A DNA stretch of 64,000 nt, taken from assembly GCF_039939195.1 (NCBI RefSeq), contig NZ_JBDUUH010000004.1, positions 310,001 through 374,000 of the forward strand. Reading direction: 5' to 3'. The position numbers and the translations under genes are program-made. Shown one piece after another: positions 1-6,511 of the stretch (positions are counted from its first letter, which is position 1; each line of letters opens with the position of its first letter). The notes beneath the pieces were generated by a model. It was not told the DNA's origin. It ran no database searches and saw nothing but the letters and a program-made list of their open reading frames with translations. The DNA comes from Foliimonas ilicis. GTDB lineage: Bacteria > Pseudomonadota > Alphaproteobacteria > Rhizobiales > Rhizobiaceae.

Positions 1-159
1 GATCACCGCATAGATGCCGAAGAACACAGCCATGGTCATGACCACGCGCGTCTTCGTCTTGCCGCCAGTTGCCTTGCGCGCGCTGTCCAGCACGATCTGC
101 TCGGCATTTTCCGCGGTATCGCCAGCAATCGGCTTCTTGCGCCACCAACGTCTGATCAT
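1..159 (-). CDS. ftsI: Peptidoglycan transpeptidase FtsI (PBP3), N-terminal fragment
   Basis: Only the first 53 codons are present; the gene continues off the left edge. The start ATG lies at 159-157 and overlaps the ftsL stop in an ATGA junction, which implies translational coupling. The visible protein begins MIRRWWRKKP, continues as a basic, polar cytoplasmic tail and runs into a hydrophobic stretch (VVMTMAVFFGIYAVI) that looks like the start of the single transmembrane anchor of a class B penicillin-binding protein. The catalytic part is outside the window. The identification rests mainly on order (mraZ-rsmH-ftsL-ftsI is near universal in the division/cell-wall cluster) and on the basic tail plus anchor. 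FtsI crosslinks septal peptidoglycan in the divisome. Confidence 0.85.
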   Translation of the reverse strand, partial: MIRRWWRKKPIAGDTAENAEQIVLDSARKATGGKTKTRVVMTMAVFFGIYAVI

Positions 160-527
160 TGGTCGATACCCCCGGTGATGATCTCGTCGATGGAAAGTCC
201 CGCCGTGCTTTCGGTCTGCTTGGACGGGTCGGGTATCACGATCGGCTTTTCCGGCAATTCGTTCAGGCCGACGATCTGGCGTGCCTGCACCTGCTCGAGA
301 TCGAGCTGCGTCTTGTAGACTTCGGCGAGGCGCTGCAGGCGCGAAGGCTGGGTAAGCAGGCTCCAATCCGCCTTCAGCAGATCGATCGACTCTTCTTCAA
401 ACCGTATTTGCGCTTCCAGCCTGCGCACCTTGCCGAGTTGCTCCTCGGCGTCGTGCTTGGTCTGGTAGGTAAAGGCTGCCGCCGAAACCATGACTGCAAT
501 GAGGATCATATCGCTGGTGCGAAACAC
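156..527 (-). CDS. ftsL: Cell division protein FtsL
   Basis: This is a 123-residue bitopic membrane protein between rsmH and ftsI. A GTG start at 527 is chosen because it sits 4 nt after the rsmH stop, with a GGGGAGAAG Shine-Dalgarno inside the end of rsmH. Longer in-frame versions would overlap rsmH deeply. The protein has a short cytoplasmic tail, a transmembrane segment at about residues 7-20 (MILIAVMVSAAAF), a predicted coiled-coil at about 25-75 (repeated L/E/R heptads) and a Pro-rich periplasmic tail. This matches the FtsL layout, in which the protein joins FtsB/FtsQ and helps activate FtsW-FtsI. Sequence conservation in the family is low, so the call rests on architecture and position. 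Confidence 0.85.
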   Translation of the reverse strand: MFRTSDMILIAVMVSAAAFTYQTKHDAEEQLGKVRRLEAQIRFEEESIDLLKADWSLLTQPSRLQRLAEVYKTQLDLEQVQARQIVGLNELPEKPIVIPDPSKQTESTAGLSIDEIITGGIDQ

Positions 528-531
528 GGAA

Positions 532-1545
532 TTACTTCTCCCCTGATCGGATTTCAGGAAGCTTCGGAAGGCCGAAGATGGAAAAATCGGCAGCACGCGC
601 AGGCGTTTTGGCCCGGATTGCCGCCCGCAGCTTGGCTGAGCGCGCACGCGGGTTGATTTCTGTCTCGGCCTCGCTTGCGGCGATGACCTTGCCTGCCTTT
701 TCGAATGTCGCGACGGATGTCTGCGTTTCGGGCAAGTAGCGCGAACCGGCGACGGAGCCCGAACGGTCCGCGATGAAACGCTTCACGATACGGTCTTCCA
801 GCGAATGGAACGTCACGACGACCAGACGGCCGCCGGGCTTCAGCGATCGCTCCGCCGCAAACAATGCCCGCGCCAGTTCGCCGAGCTCGTCATTGACGTA
901 AATGCGCAGCGCCTGAAAAACGCGCGTGGCGGGATGGATCTTGTCCTTGGGATTGCGCCCGACATGATCGGCAATCGATTCGGCCAGATCGCGGGTGCGC
1001 GTGAAAGGGGTCGTAGCGCGCCGCTTTTCAATCATCCGGCCAATGCGTCCCGCATGACGCTCCTCGCCCAGAAATCCGAAAATGCGCGCCAGATCGCCAG
1101 CCTTGAAGCGGTTGACGACATCGGCAGCGCTCAAGCCCTGCTGCGCCATGCGCATGTCGAGCGGACCATCGGCACGAAACGAGAAGCCGCGCTCGGCCTG
1201 ATCGAGCTGCATGGAGGACACGCCGATATCGAGAACGACACCGTCAACGCCCTCAGCATAATCGTCGAGCTGCGAGAAAGGGCCATGAACGAGCCGCAGG
1301 CGACCGTCGAATTCCTTTTCCATCGCGCGACCGGCTTCGATTGCATCGGGGTCGCGATCGACCGCAACGACATTTGCGCCGCGTTCCAGCAATGCACGCG
1401 TATAGCCGCCAGCGCCGAACGTCCCGTCGATTATGGTCTGCCCGGATTGAGGCGCAAGCGCTCCCAGAACTTCCTCAAGGAGAACCGGAATGTGACGGGC
1501 CGGTCCGCCAACGGCATCGATATCATCGCCGTGACCCGCCATCAT
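532..1545 (-). CDS. rsmH: 16S rRNA (cytosine1402-N4)-methyltransferase RsmH
   Basis: The protein has 337 residues (family usually 300-340). RsmH (MraW) uses SAM to methylate N4 of C1402 in the 16S rRNA decoding centre. Visible motifs are the N-terminal HIPVLLEEVL, the SAM loop GTFGAGGYTRALLE, the acidic VVAVDRDPDAI after strand 2, GVVLDIGVSSMQLD and the C-terminal FHSLEDRIVKRF. The start at 1545 is chosen because its ATG overlaps the mraZ TGA (ATGATGG); longer in-frame versions would run through mraZ. The first 15-20 residues before HIPVLL are variable in alphaproteobacteria. It is second in a minus-strand operon with mraZ, ftsL and ftsI and is presumably controlled from the mraZ promoter. 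Confidence 0.96.
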   Translation of the reverse strand: MMAGHGDDIDAVGGPARHIPVLLEEVLGALAPQSGQTIIDGTFGAGGYTRALLERGANVVAVDRDPDAIEAGRAMEKEFDGRLRLVHGPFSQLDDYAEGVDGVVLDIGVSSMQLDQAERGFSFRADGPLDMRMAQQGLSAADVVNRFKAGDLARIFGFLGEERHAGRIGRMIEKRRATTPFTRTRDLAESIADHVGRNPKDKIHPATRVFQALRIYVNDELGELARALFAAERSLKPGGRLVVVTFHSLEDRIVKRFIADRSGSVAGSRYLPETQTSVATFEKAGKVIAASEAETEINPRARSAKLRAAIRAKTPARAADFSIFGLPKLPEIRSGEK

Positions 1546-1997
1546 TCCGGTCGCTCCCCGGGCGTCCCCTGCCGAAGCTTGAGAAGCCGTGCACGCACTT
1601 CTGCGCCATAAGCGCGAAGGCGCTCCGGTTCCCACATCTGAAAGAAATGTCCGCGCCCCACAAATGCAACCTCGTTCGAAATTCCGGTATGCTCGCGCAG
1701 AAAATCGCTGACCGTGATCCGGCCGTCCTGATCCAGTTTCAGAAACACCCCATCCCCATGGCAGAAGAACGACATGTCGTCCCCGGCCGCCGAAAACGGG
1801 TCTTCCTGGGCAATGCGCTGCTCGTAACGATCGAGGAGATTTGGACCTCCGACATCCAGTGCCGGGGTTTCGAGCGCGCGAAGCGCATAGAGCTCGGAGT
1901 GGCCCTGCTTCTGCAATACGGCGCGGAAGTGAGCCGGGACGGAAACGCGTCCCTTCCCGTCTATCCTGTTCACCGCATTGGACAGAAATCGATCCAT
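1542..1997 (-). CDS. mraZ: Transcriptional regulator MraZ
   Basis: The protein has 151 residues, typical for MraZ. Two SpoVT/AbrB-like swapped-hairpin repeats are visible. The first includes NAVNRIDGKGRVSVPAHFR (about residues 7-25); the second is around LKLDQDGRITVSDFLREHTG (about 86-105), with the DxKGR / DxxGR signatures of the family. MraZ forms a ring and binds arrays of TGGG direct repeats upstream of its own operon, usually as a repressor. Its stop overlaps the rsmH start. The likely promoter and operator lie unusually far upstream, giving a leader of about 175 nt. Confidence 0.96.
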   Translation of the reverse strand: MDRFLSNAVNRIDGKGRVSVPAHFRAVLQKQGHSELYALRALETPALDVGGPNLLDRYEQRIAQEDPFSAAGDDMSFFCHGDGVFLKLDQDGRITVSDFLREHTGISNEVAFVGRGHFFQMWEPERLRAYGAEVRARLLKLRQGTPGERPE

Positions 1998-2179
1998 ACT
2001 TCGAATCAGCGGCTTTCGCCGCCTTGCCCCTTTCGAAAATTAAGCCCAGGCCGTCCCAACCCGATGCTTCAGAAATGAAGACAATCTTCCGACCGCGAAT
2101 GCCGCCACCCACAGCCTTTGCAGCCGTGCATTTGGCGAACGCTTCACCCGTTACCAGAACAATATCTTGAATATCCGAA

Positions 2180-2213
2180 TGGGATAACATGGGGCATTAT
2201 GGGCGTCAATGGG
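2180..2213 (+). promoter_or_regulatory. MraZ operator: four TGGG boxes on a 10-bp period
   Basis: TGGG occurs at 2180, 2190, 2200 and 2210 on the plus strand, an exact 10-bp period with 6-nt spacers. MraZ is known to bind TGGGN direct repeats separated by 5 nt (the same period), one box per ring subunit. The array covers both the -35 and -10 of the candidate mraZ promoter, so binding would block RNA polymerase. The boxes read on the strand opposite to mraZ transcription. Confidence 0.75.
2181..2209 (-). promoter_or_regulatory. Candidate mraZ operon promoter
   Basis: On the minus strand TTGACG (plus 2204-2209) is followed by exactly 17 nt and then TATCCC (plus 2181-2186). The -35 is good and the -10 is weak, as expected for a regulated promoter. 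It lies inside the array of TGGG boxes and about 175 nt upstream of the mraZ ATG. Confidence 0.5.
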
Positions 2214-2455
2214 AACCAGCTTCTCGGAAGCCTTCCTCGCCCCTCTTTGAGGAGTGAAAAAGGCACCCTGACTTTTATGCTCTGTTAAGCTTAACGATCC
2301 CTTTATTGACGGCGCGAAAGCCGATTCTCCCGAGGCTTCGCGAAAAAGAACGGGAGCAAAACACCGTTTCAGGCGTTGTTAAAATGACACACTGGGTGGA
2401 ATGGGCGTGTGGTGCGGATTGAACCGCAAGAGACAAGAGGCTAACACCGCGCATT

Positions 2456-2566
2456 ATGGAAAAACGCATTATTCAGAAATCGTTGATCGGCATGCCACTG
2501 ATCGCCGTAGCACTCTATCTTCTATGGCGCTCGGAACATGGTCCGTTGCTGCTGTCGATATTCTAG
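2456..2566 (+). CDS. Possible 36-residue membrane peptide
   Basis: A short open frame starts at ATG 2456 and ends at TAG 2564-2566. The peptide begins MEKRIIQKSL, has one hydrophobic segment (GMPLIAVALYLLW, about residues 12-24) flanked by positive charges on the N side, and ends HGPLLLSIF. This is the layout of a small single-pass membrane protein. The nearest Shine-Dalgarno-like AAGAGG is about 15 nt upstream, which is long, so initiation is uncertain. The stop codon touches the left end of a 105-bp palindromic repeat. I do not recognise a family. Otherwise 2214-2746 holds only that repeat and no other gene I can support. Confidence 0.3.
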   Translation: MEKRIIQKSLIGMPLIAVALYLLWRSEHGPLLLSIF

Positions 2567-2668
2567 AGCGCCGTGCGTCCTATTGGACGCACAAAGGACG
2601 CTATAGCACTTTGAGTGAGCATCGGAATCACCCGAAAACCGGCGACCACTTTTCGGTCCGATGCTCTC
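2563..2668. repeat. Bru-RS-like palindromic repeat, copy 1 (about 105 bp)
   Basis: Two palindromes lie back to back. The left half contains GTGCGTCC-tatt-GGACGCAC between AGAGCG and CGCTAT arms. The right half runs from GAGCATCGGA to TCCGATGCTC around CCGAAAACCGG and CCACTTTTCGG. The same composite recurs at 5978-6082, and the right half alone is at 37182-37228. Length and layout match my memory of the 103-105 bp Bru-RS elements of Brucella; an exact match was not checked. Confidence 0.75.
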
Positions 2669-2746
2669 GACCTTTATCGCCGTGCGCCGCGGGGGCGCAC
2701 AGTCGATATTCCATCTGTAACTATCTGATTTTACTGAAATATGACT

Positions 2747-3139
2747 GCCAGCCGGCCTATAAGCCGGGTTTTGTATGGCCAGACGCCTAAGCGTCCAACG
2801 TGGCGGCCATTCATCTGGGACGCATGTTACCATGCGCCTCTTGCAACCTACCCGGACGGTGGGCCGGAAACAGCCCTGAGAGTTGCCCCTCGTACCATCC
2901 CTATTCGGTTTTGCTCCCGGTGGGGTTTACCTTGCCGCTCCTGTTGCCAGCAGCGCGGTGGGCTCTTACCCCACCCTTTCACCCTTACCCCGCATAAAGC
3001 GTGGCGGTTTGCTTTCTGTGGCACTTTCCCTGGGGTCGCCCCCGCCGGTCGTTATCCGGCACCGTGTTTCCCTGGAGCCCGGACTTTCCTCACCCGCAGC
3101 CTTTCGGCTCTCGCTGGTGCGGCCGCCCGGCCGGCTGGC
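2747..3139 (-). ncRNA. rnpB: RNase P RNA (type A)
   Basis: This is the catalytic RNA that removes 5' leaders from pre-tRNAs. Read on the minus strand, the 5' and 3' ends form a perfect 11-bp P1 helix (GCCAGCCGGCC at 3139-3129 with GGCCGGCTGGC at 2757-2747). The conserved GAGGAAAGTCCGGGCTCC block follows P2/P3. Other landmarks are GGGTAAGGGTGAAAGGGTG, GGTAAACCCCACC, the universal core around GAATAGGG, and the 3' CAAAACCCGGCTTATAGG, which carries the pre-tRNA CCA-binding and P2 segments. Length is about 393 nt, normal for alphaproteobacteria. The -10 box is placed so that transcription would begin at the base of P1. Confidence 0.96.
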
Positions 3140-3145
3140 AACGCG

Positions 3146-3174
3146 TATAAAGACGTTTGACGGACAAAACGCAA
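3146..3174 (-). promoter_or_regulatory. Candidate rnpB promoter
   Basis: On the minus strand TTGCGT (plus 3169-3174), a 17-nt spacer and TTTATA (plus 3146-3151) put the expected start site about 6-7 nt downstream, at the first base of helix P1 (3139). Confidence 0.6.
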
Positions 3175-3178
3175 TTGG

Positions 3179-3204
3179 AAAAGCCGCGTCGAGCGCGGCT
3201 TTTT
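3179..3204. terminator. Hairpin terminator between the lytic transglycosylase and rnpB
   Basis: AAAAGCCGCG and CGCGGCTTTT form a 10-bp stem with a small loop and T-runs on both sides. It lies downstream of the minus-strand transglycosylase gene and just upstream of the rnpB promoter, so it would separate the two transcripts. Confidence 0.7.
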
Positions 3205-3227
3205 ATGAGGAATTGAAAGTTTAGTTC

Positions 3228-3375
3228 TAAGAGGCTGTTTGATAATTCGCCCTGGCGAGTCATATGGCGTGGTTTTCGAGAACCGGAGCGGAGCGTACAT
3301 TTGGTACGTGAGCACCGGAAGCGCAGAAAACCGCGTCAGATGACCGGCAGGGTAGAATTTGCAAACGGCCGCTTA
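3228..3375. repeat. Imperfect palindromic element (148 bp) ending in the transglycosylase stop codon
   Basis: The ends are inverted copies: TAAGAGGCTGTTTG at 3228 and, in reverse complement, TAAGCGGCCGTTTG at 3375. The middle is a second imperfect hairpin between GGCGTGGTTTTC and GAAAACCGCGTC around GAACCGGAGCGG. The right end includes the TAA of the neighbouring lytic transglycosylase. There is no open frame with coding character. I remember this type as a frequent intergenic element in Brucella-group genomes. Confidence 0.6.
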
Positions 3376-4185
3376 AATGCCTGCAAGGAGCTGCTTGACC
3401 TTGCCGCAATATGCGGTCGAAACCGGATTGTTGCGGGTTGCGGCGTGGCCGGCATTGTATTTCAGGATCGTTCCGCAGGTCGAGCCATCGCTCAGATTGC
3501 GGGCCATGCCGAGATACTTCATGCCGTATTTGATGTTTGTTTCGGGGTCGTAAAGCGCCTTGGCCGATCCGGAATAACCCATCATACGGGCCGTCGCGTG
3601 CTTGATCTGCATCAGGCCGATCTCGCCTGCACTGCCGCGCGCATCCGGGCGGTAGTTGCTTTCGACGCGGATAACCGCATGAGCGAGCGAAACAGGAACA
3701 CCGTAGGCCGCTGCATAGCGCTGCACGATCGTTCCGTATTTCTTGTCGGTTACTGCAGGCGCCGCAGCCTGATTTTCCTTGGCCTTCTTGTTCCGGCCAG
3801 CGGATTTCTGCTTTTTGGACTGTTTCCTGGCCTGGCTCGTTGCGGAAGCCTTGGATTTACCCGCGCTTTTGGCTTCGGCTTTAGGGATAGCCGCAGTCTT
3901 CATCTCATCAACGCCGGACGCGTATCCGCTTTCGCTCTTCGAAACCAGGGTCGTGCTGGCAGTCTTCCGGTTGCTCTTCGAATTTTTCTTGGAGCGGGAC
4001 GTCACCTTCTTTGCTTTCGTCTCGCTCTTTTCAGTCTTTGCAGCCTTCTCGGTCTTCTCGATCGTCTTTGAAGCAAGACCCGAATTATCGGCCCTCAGGC
4101 TGTTGGTTGCCCCAGCAAATCCAATAAACGCAAAAGTTGCCACACCGGTAGCGAAGGCTACCGCCAATATCTTCCTGTTTTTCAT
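3373..4185 (-). CDS. Lytic transglycosylase with basic N-terminal linker
   Basis: The protein has 270 residues: a signal peptide (about 1-27, AFIGFAGA), a long Lys/Ser/Ala-rich low-complexity segment (about 40-145) and a C-terminal SLT (family 1 transglycosylase) domain (about 150-270). The domain shows the catalytic Glu175 in VESNY, the GEIGLMQI motif, the TNIKYGMKYL motif and the Tyr in LKYNAG. The enzyme should cleave MurNAc-GlcNAc bonds of peptidoglycan in the periplasm with 1,6-anhydro product formation. The charged linker may bind or span the wall. The stop codon lies within the end of a palindromic repeat. The gene appears to be its own transcription unit, ended by the hairpin at 3179-3204. 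Confidence 0.9.
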   Translation of the reverse strand: MKNRKILAVAFATGVATFAFIGFAGATNSLRADNSGLASKTIEKTEKAAKTEKSETKAKKVTSRSKKNSKSNRKTASTTLVSKSESGYASGVDEMKTAAIPKAEAKSAGKSKASATSQARKQSKKQKSAGRNKKAKENQAAAPAVTDKKYGTIVQRYAAAYGVPVSLAHAVIRVESNYRPDARGSAGEIGLMQIKHATARMMGYSGSAKALYDPETNIKYGMKYLGMARNLSDGSTCGTILKYNAGHAATRNNPVSTAYCGKVKQLLAGI

Positions 4186-4357
4186 TACGACCTGTTCAGT
4201 TATTTCTAGGCGAAGGACTTCGCAGATGAGAAATTAAACTGAGGAGAAACGGAATTAAGTTTTCGCTCGCCTCACTGACAGGGTGTTTGACGGTGGAAAT
4301 AGCGACAATGAAGGCGCACCGCATCACATTCAATTACAGGATGTAACGAAAAGCGTT

Positions 4358-5122
4358 TCAGGCAATATCGGAACCGGTCCTGCCGACCAGCGTTTTCAGT
4401 ATTTGAACAGACGTTGCGTCCGCCTGTCCGTTCACGCGCTCAGGTTGAAAATGGCGCTGAAACGCTGTCACCACGGTTTCGGTCGCGGCGTCGAAATTTC
4501 CGGTGATTTCAATATTATAGCCGTAGCGTGCCAGCAGCGACTGCAGGTTTTGCACGCTCTCGCCGCTGTCGCCCGCGCGAAGCACGAAATCGACCCCGAT
4601 GTGGGCCGGTATCGGGAAGCGCCCGAGGCCTTCATCACAAAGCGTTTTCCATGGAAATTTTTCGCCCGGATCGACCTTTCTGCCCGGCGCAATGTCCGAA
4701 TGTGCAAGTATGCGCTCTGCAAAAACGCCATATCTCGCCACAATTCCCCTACAAAGCCGAATAACTGCCGCAATCTGGACCGCCGGAAAATCGGAATAAC
4801 CGAGAATATGCCCCGGATTTACGATCTCGATGCCCACCGAGCGCGAGTTGATGTCGGTCGCACCGGCCCAGAAACTCTTTCCCGCATGCCAGGCGCGTTC
4901 GCTTTCGCGCACCATTTGTACGATGCGCCCGTCCTCATGAACAAGGTAATGCGACGATACCTGGCTTTCAGGATTGCAAAGCCAGTTCTGCGCGCCCTCG
5001 CCCGTTTCCATTCCCGTATAGTGCAGGATGATCATATCGGGCACCGTCACGCCGATGCGCGGGCCGAAATTCGGCGATGGAACCACTTCGGCGTCTGGAT
5101 GGTCCGGCGCCCATGCGCTCAT
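4358..5122 (-). CDS. N-acetylmuramoyl-L-alanine amidase (AmpD-like) with peptidoglycan-binding domain
   Basis: The protein has 254 residues. The amidase_2 domain (about 12-165) shows zinc ligands His34 (IILHYTG), His141 (LAHSDIAPGRK) and Asp151, and the conserved SSHYLVHEDG and SVGIEIVNPG segments. A C-terminal peptidoglycan-binding domain (about 180-245) has the repeated LQSLLARYGYNIEITG / VTAFQRHFQP pattern. There is no clear signal peptide, so a cytoplasmic, AmpD-like role in recycling anhydro-muropeptides is likely, though the wall-binding domain is also found in exported members. The start overlaps the stop of the TerB-DnaJ gene (ATGA), so the two are co-transcribed. Confidence 0.92.
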   Translation of the reverse strand: MSAWAPDHPDAEVVPSPNFGPRIGVTVPDMIILHYTGMETGEGAQNWLCNPESQVSSHYLVHEDGRIVQMVRESERAWHAGKSFWAGATDINSRSVGIEIVNPGHILGYSDFPAVQIAAVIRLCRGIVARYGVFAERILAHSDIAPGRKVDPGEKFPWKTLCDEGLGRFPIPAHIGVDFVLRAGDSGESVQNLQSLLARYGYNIEITGNFDAATETVVTAFQRHFQPERVNGQADATSVQILKTLVGRTGSDIA

Positions 5123-5838
5123 ATCGGGTTCAGGCCCCGTTCGATCATTTCATAAGCCGCATTGATCGCCGCGATCCGCGTGGTTGCGATGGCAATGAAT
5201 TCCTCCGGCACGCCGCGCGCGATCAGCTTGTCGGGATGATTGTTGGCGACAAGCCAGCGATAGTGTTTTTTTACTTCCGTGAAGGGCTTACCGCGCTCAA
5301 TGCCCAAAACGACATAAGGGTCTGCATCGCCCAGATTGACGTGCCGGGACAGGATCGTCTGGTAGTGTTCTTCGCCGATCTCGAAAATTTCCGCGATCCT
5401 GTGAAGGAACCTGTCCTCGCGTTCGTGCAAAAGCCCATCGGCCTTCGCGATATGGAACAGCCCGTCGAGAATGTCTTCCAGCATCACGCAATTGCGATGG
5501 CCTGACCCGCAAAGCCCTGCCATGGTTTTCGCATAGCTTTCGAAGCCTGCAACATCGGCCTGCGCAATATCGTAAAGCCGGGTGACATTGCGGGTTTCGT
5601 GCTGCGGAACCACGAAGATTTCCTGGAACGCGCGAATCTCGTCCTGCGTAACGACGCCGTCAGCCTTCGCCATTTTGGCGGAAAGCGCGATCATCGCCAC
5701 CGAAAACGCGACTTTGCGGCGAAGTTCCTGATTGTTTTTGAAAGCAGTGCGTAACGCTTTCGCGAAATCGGCAACGCCGGATGTTGCTGAAGCGGATATG
5801 CTGGCGGCAAAGTCGCCTATTCTGAGCCAGATCGACAT
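5119..5838 (-). CDS. DjlA-like TerB / J-domain protein
   Basis: The protein has 239 residues from ATG 5838; an upstream in-frame TTG would add 7 residues but has no better ribosome site. The N-terminal two thirds (about 40-150) is a TerB-like helical domain with the KMAKADGVVTQDEI and IAKADGLLHEREDRFL acidic repeats. The C-terminal 65 residues form a J domain with the diagnostic HPD (NNHPDKLIARG). This order is that of DjlA-type co-chaperones, but the N-terminal membrane anchor of enteric DjlA is weak or missing here. It should stimulate DnaK ATPase on clients chosen by the TerB part. It is upstream of and overlaps the amidase gene. Confidence 0.88.
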   Translation of the reverse strand: MSIWLRIGDFAASISASATSGVADFAKALRTAFKNNQELRRKVAFSVAMIALSAKMAKADGVVTQDEIRAFQEIFVVPQHETRNVTRLYDIAQADVAGFESYAKTMAGLCGSGHRNCVMLEDILDGLFHIAKADGLLHEREDRFLHRIAEIFEIGEEHYQTILSRHVNLGDADPYVVLGIERGKPFTEVKKHYRWLVANNHPDKLIARGVPEEFIAIATTRIAAINAAYEMIERGLNPI

Positions 5839-5904
5839 GGCCGCTTCATAGACCGCCAAAGCGCCTTATAGAAGTCCGCCTTGTCGAAAATCTAAAAAAC
5901 AAGA

Positions 5905-5928
5905 AAGGCCGGGCTTTCGCCCGGCCTT
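5905..5928 (-). terminator. Rho-independent terminator
   Basis: AAGGCCGGGC-TTTC-GCCCGGCCTT forms a 10-bp GC stem. On the minus strand it is followed by TCTTGTTTTTTAG. It would end transcription from the upstream small lipoprotein gene before the TerB-DnaJ gene. Confidence 0.75.
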
Positions 5929-5977
5929 CCGAGACAGCTTTCGCCGCCTAACGCTTAATTACGCATACTCAGAAGCT

Positions 5978-6082
5978 TAGATCGCCGTGCGTCCTATTGG
6001 ACGCACAAAGGACGATCTAACACTTTGAATGAGCATCGGAATAATCCGAAAACCGGGAACCACTTTTCGGTCCGATGCTCTA
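5978..6082. repeat. Bru-RS-like palindromic repeat, copy 2
   Basis: This copy has the same order and near-identical sequence to copy 1 (2563-2668): GTGCGTCC-tatt-GGACGCAC flanked by AGATCG/CGATCT arms, then the GAGCATCGGA ... TCCGATGCTC palindrome. The arm bases differ from copy 1 in a compensatory way (AGATCG with CGATCT against AGAGCG with CGCTAT), which suggests that the hairpin is maintained. Confidence 0.78.
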
Positions 6083-6087
6083 GCTTC

Positions 6088-6282
6088 TTACTGAGCAGGA
6101 GGAGCCGGATCAGCCGGTGCTGGTTCCATCGGAGCCGGCTCAGGCGCTGCTGCAGGCGGGGTCGTGCCCTGATCTGCTGCAGGCGGCGTGCTCTGCGTGG
6201 TCGTGTTATCCGTGCTGTCGCTGCATGCTGCGACGCCAAAAAGCGCAATAGCGGAAACTGAAGCTAGAATAAGTTTTTTCAT
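6088..6282 (-). CDS. Small Pro/Ala-rich lipoprotein
   Basis: The protein has 64 residues. The ATG at 6282 is preceded by AGGAGAG at normal spacing; a longer in-frame version reads through this site and is unlikely. The signal peptide MKKLILASVSAIALFGVAAC ends in a lipobox with Cys20 as the lipidation site. The mature part is Thr/Pro/Ala-rich (TTPPAAAPEPAPMEPAPADP), without a domain. The flexible Pro-Ala chain would reach from a membrane anchor into the periplasm or wall. No specific function can be assigned. The gene is divergent from btaA. Confidence 0.75.
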   Translation of the reverse strand: MKKLILASVSAIALFGVAACSDSTDNTTTQSTPPAADQGTTPPAAAPEPAPMEPAPADPAPPAQ

Positions 6283-6445
6283 AACATCTCTCCTACTTAA
6301 CCAACGCACCTCTAAAGGGCGGTCGTGGTGTAAATGCGCAAAAAACAAAAGGGTTTCGTCACATCGCCTGACTCGAAGTAACATTTCGTCAGAACGCGCT
6401 TTTCTTGGAAAACTCTTCCGCGACACTCGCTCCTTCAACAATCGC

Positions 6446-6463
6446 CTGTCACCGCACTGTCAT
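6446..6463 (+). promoter_or_regulatory. Pho box (PhoB binding site) upstream of btaA
   Basis: CTGTCAC-CGCA-CTGTCAT is a near-perfect pair of PhoB 7-mers with a 4-nt spacer (one mismatch to CTGTCAT-N4-CTGTCAT). It ends 48 nt before the btaA ATG, on the same strand, where a Pho box would replace the -35. Betaine lipid synthesis is known to be induced by phosphate limitation through PhoB in Sinorhizobium. Confidence 0.85.
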
Positions 6464-6511
6464 GGCCCTGCGCTACCCGATCCCTCAAAGCAAATGGGGA
6501 ATCGCTTTGCC

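Noticed and set aside
2045..2059. TTGGG-N5-CTGGG pair between the mraZ promoter and start
   Set aside because: The spacing fits MraZ boxes, but there are only two boxes, in a GC-rich leader; the four-box array at 2180-2213 is far better. It could be a secondary site.
1546..2190. Long in-frame N-terminal extension of rsmH to ATG 2190
   Set aside because: It would cover all of mraZ in another frame; the ATG overlapping the mraZ stop gives the normal protein.
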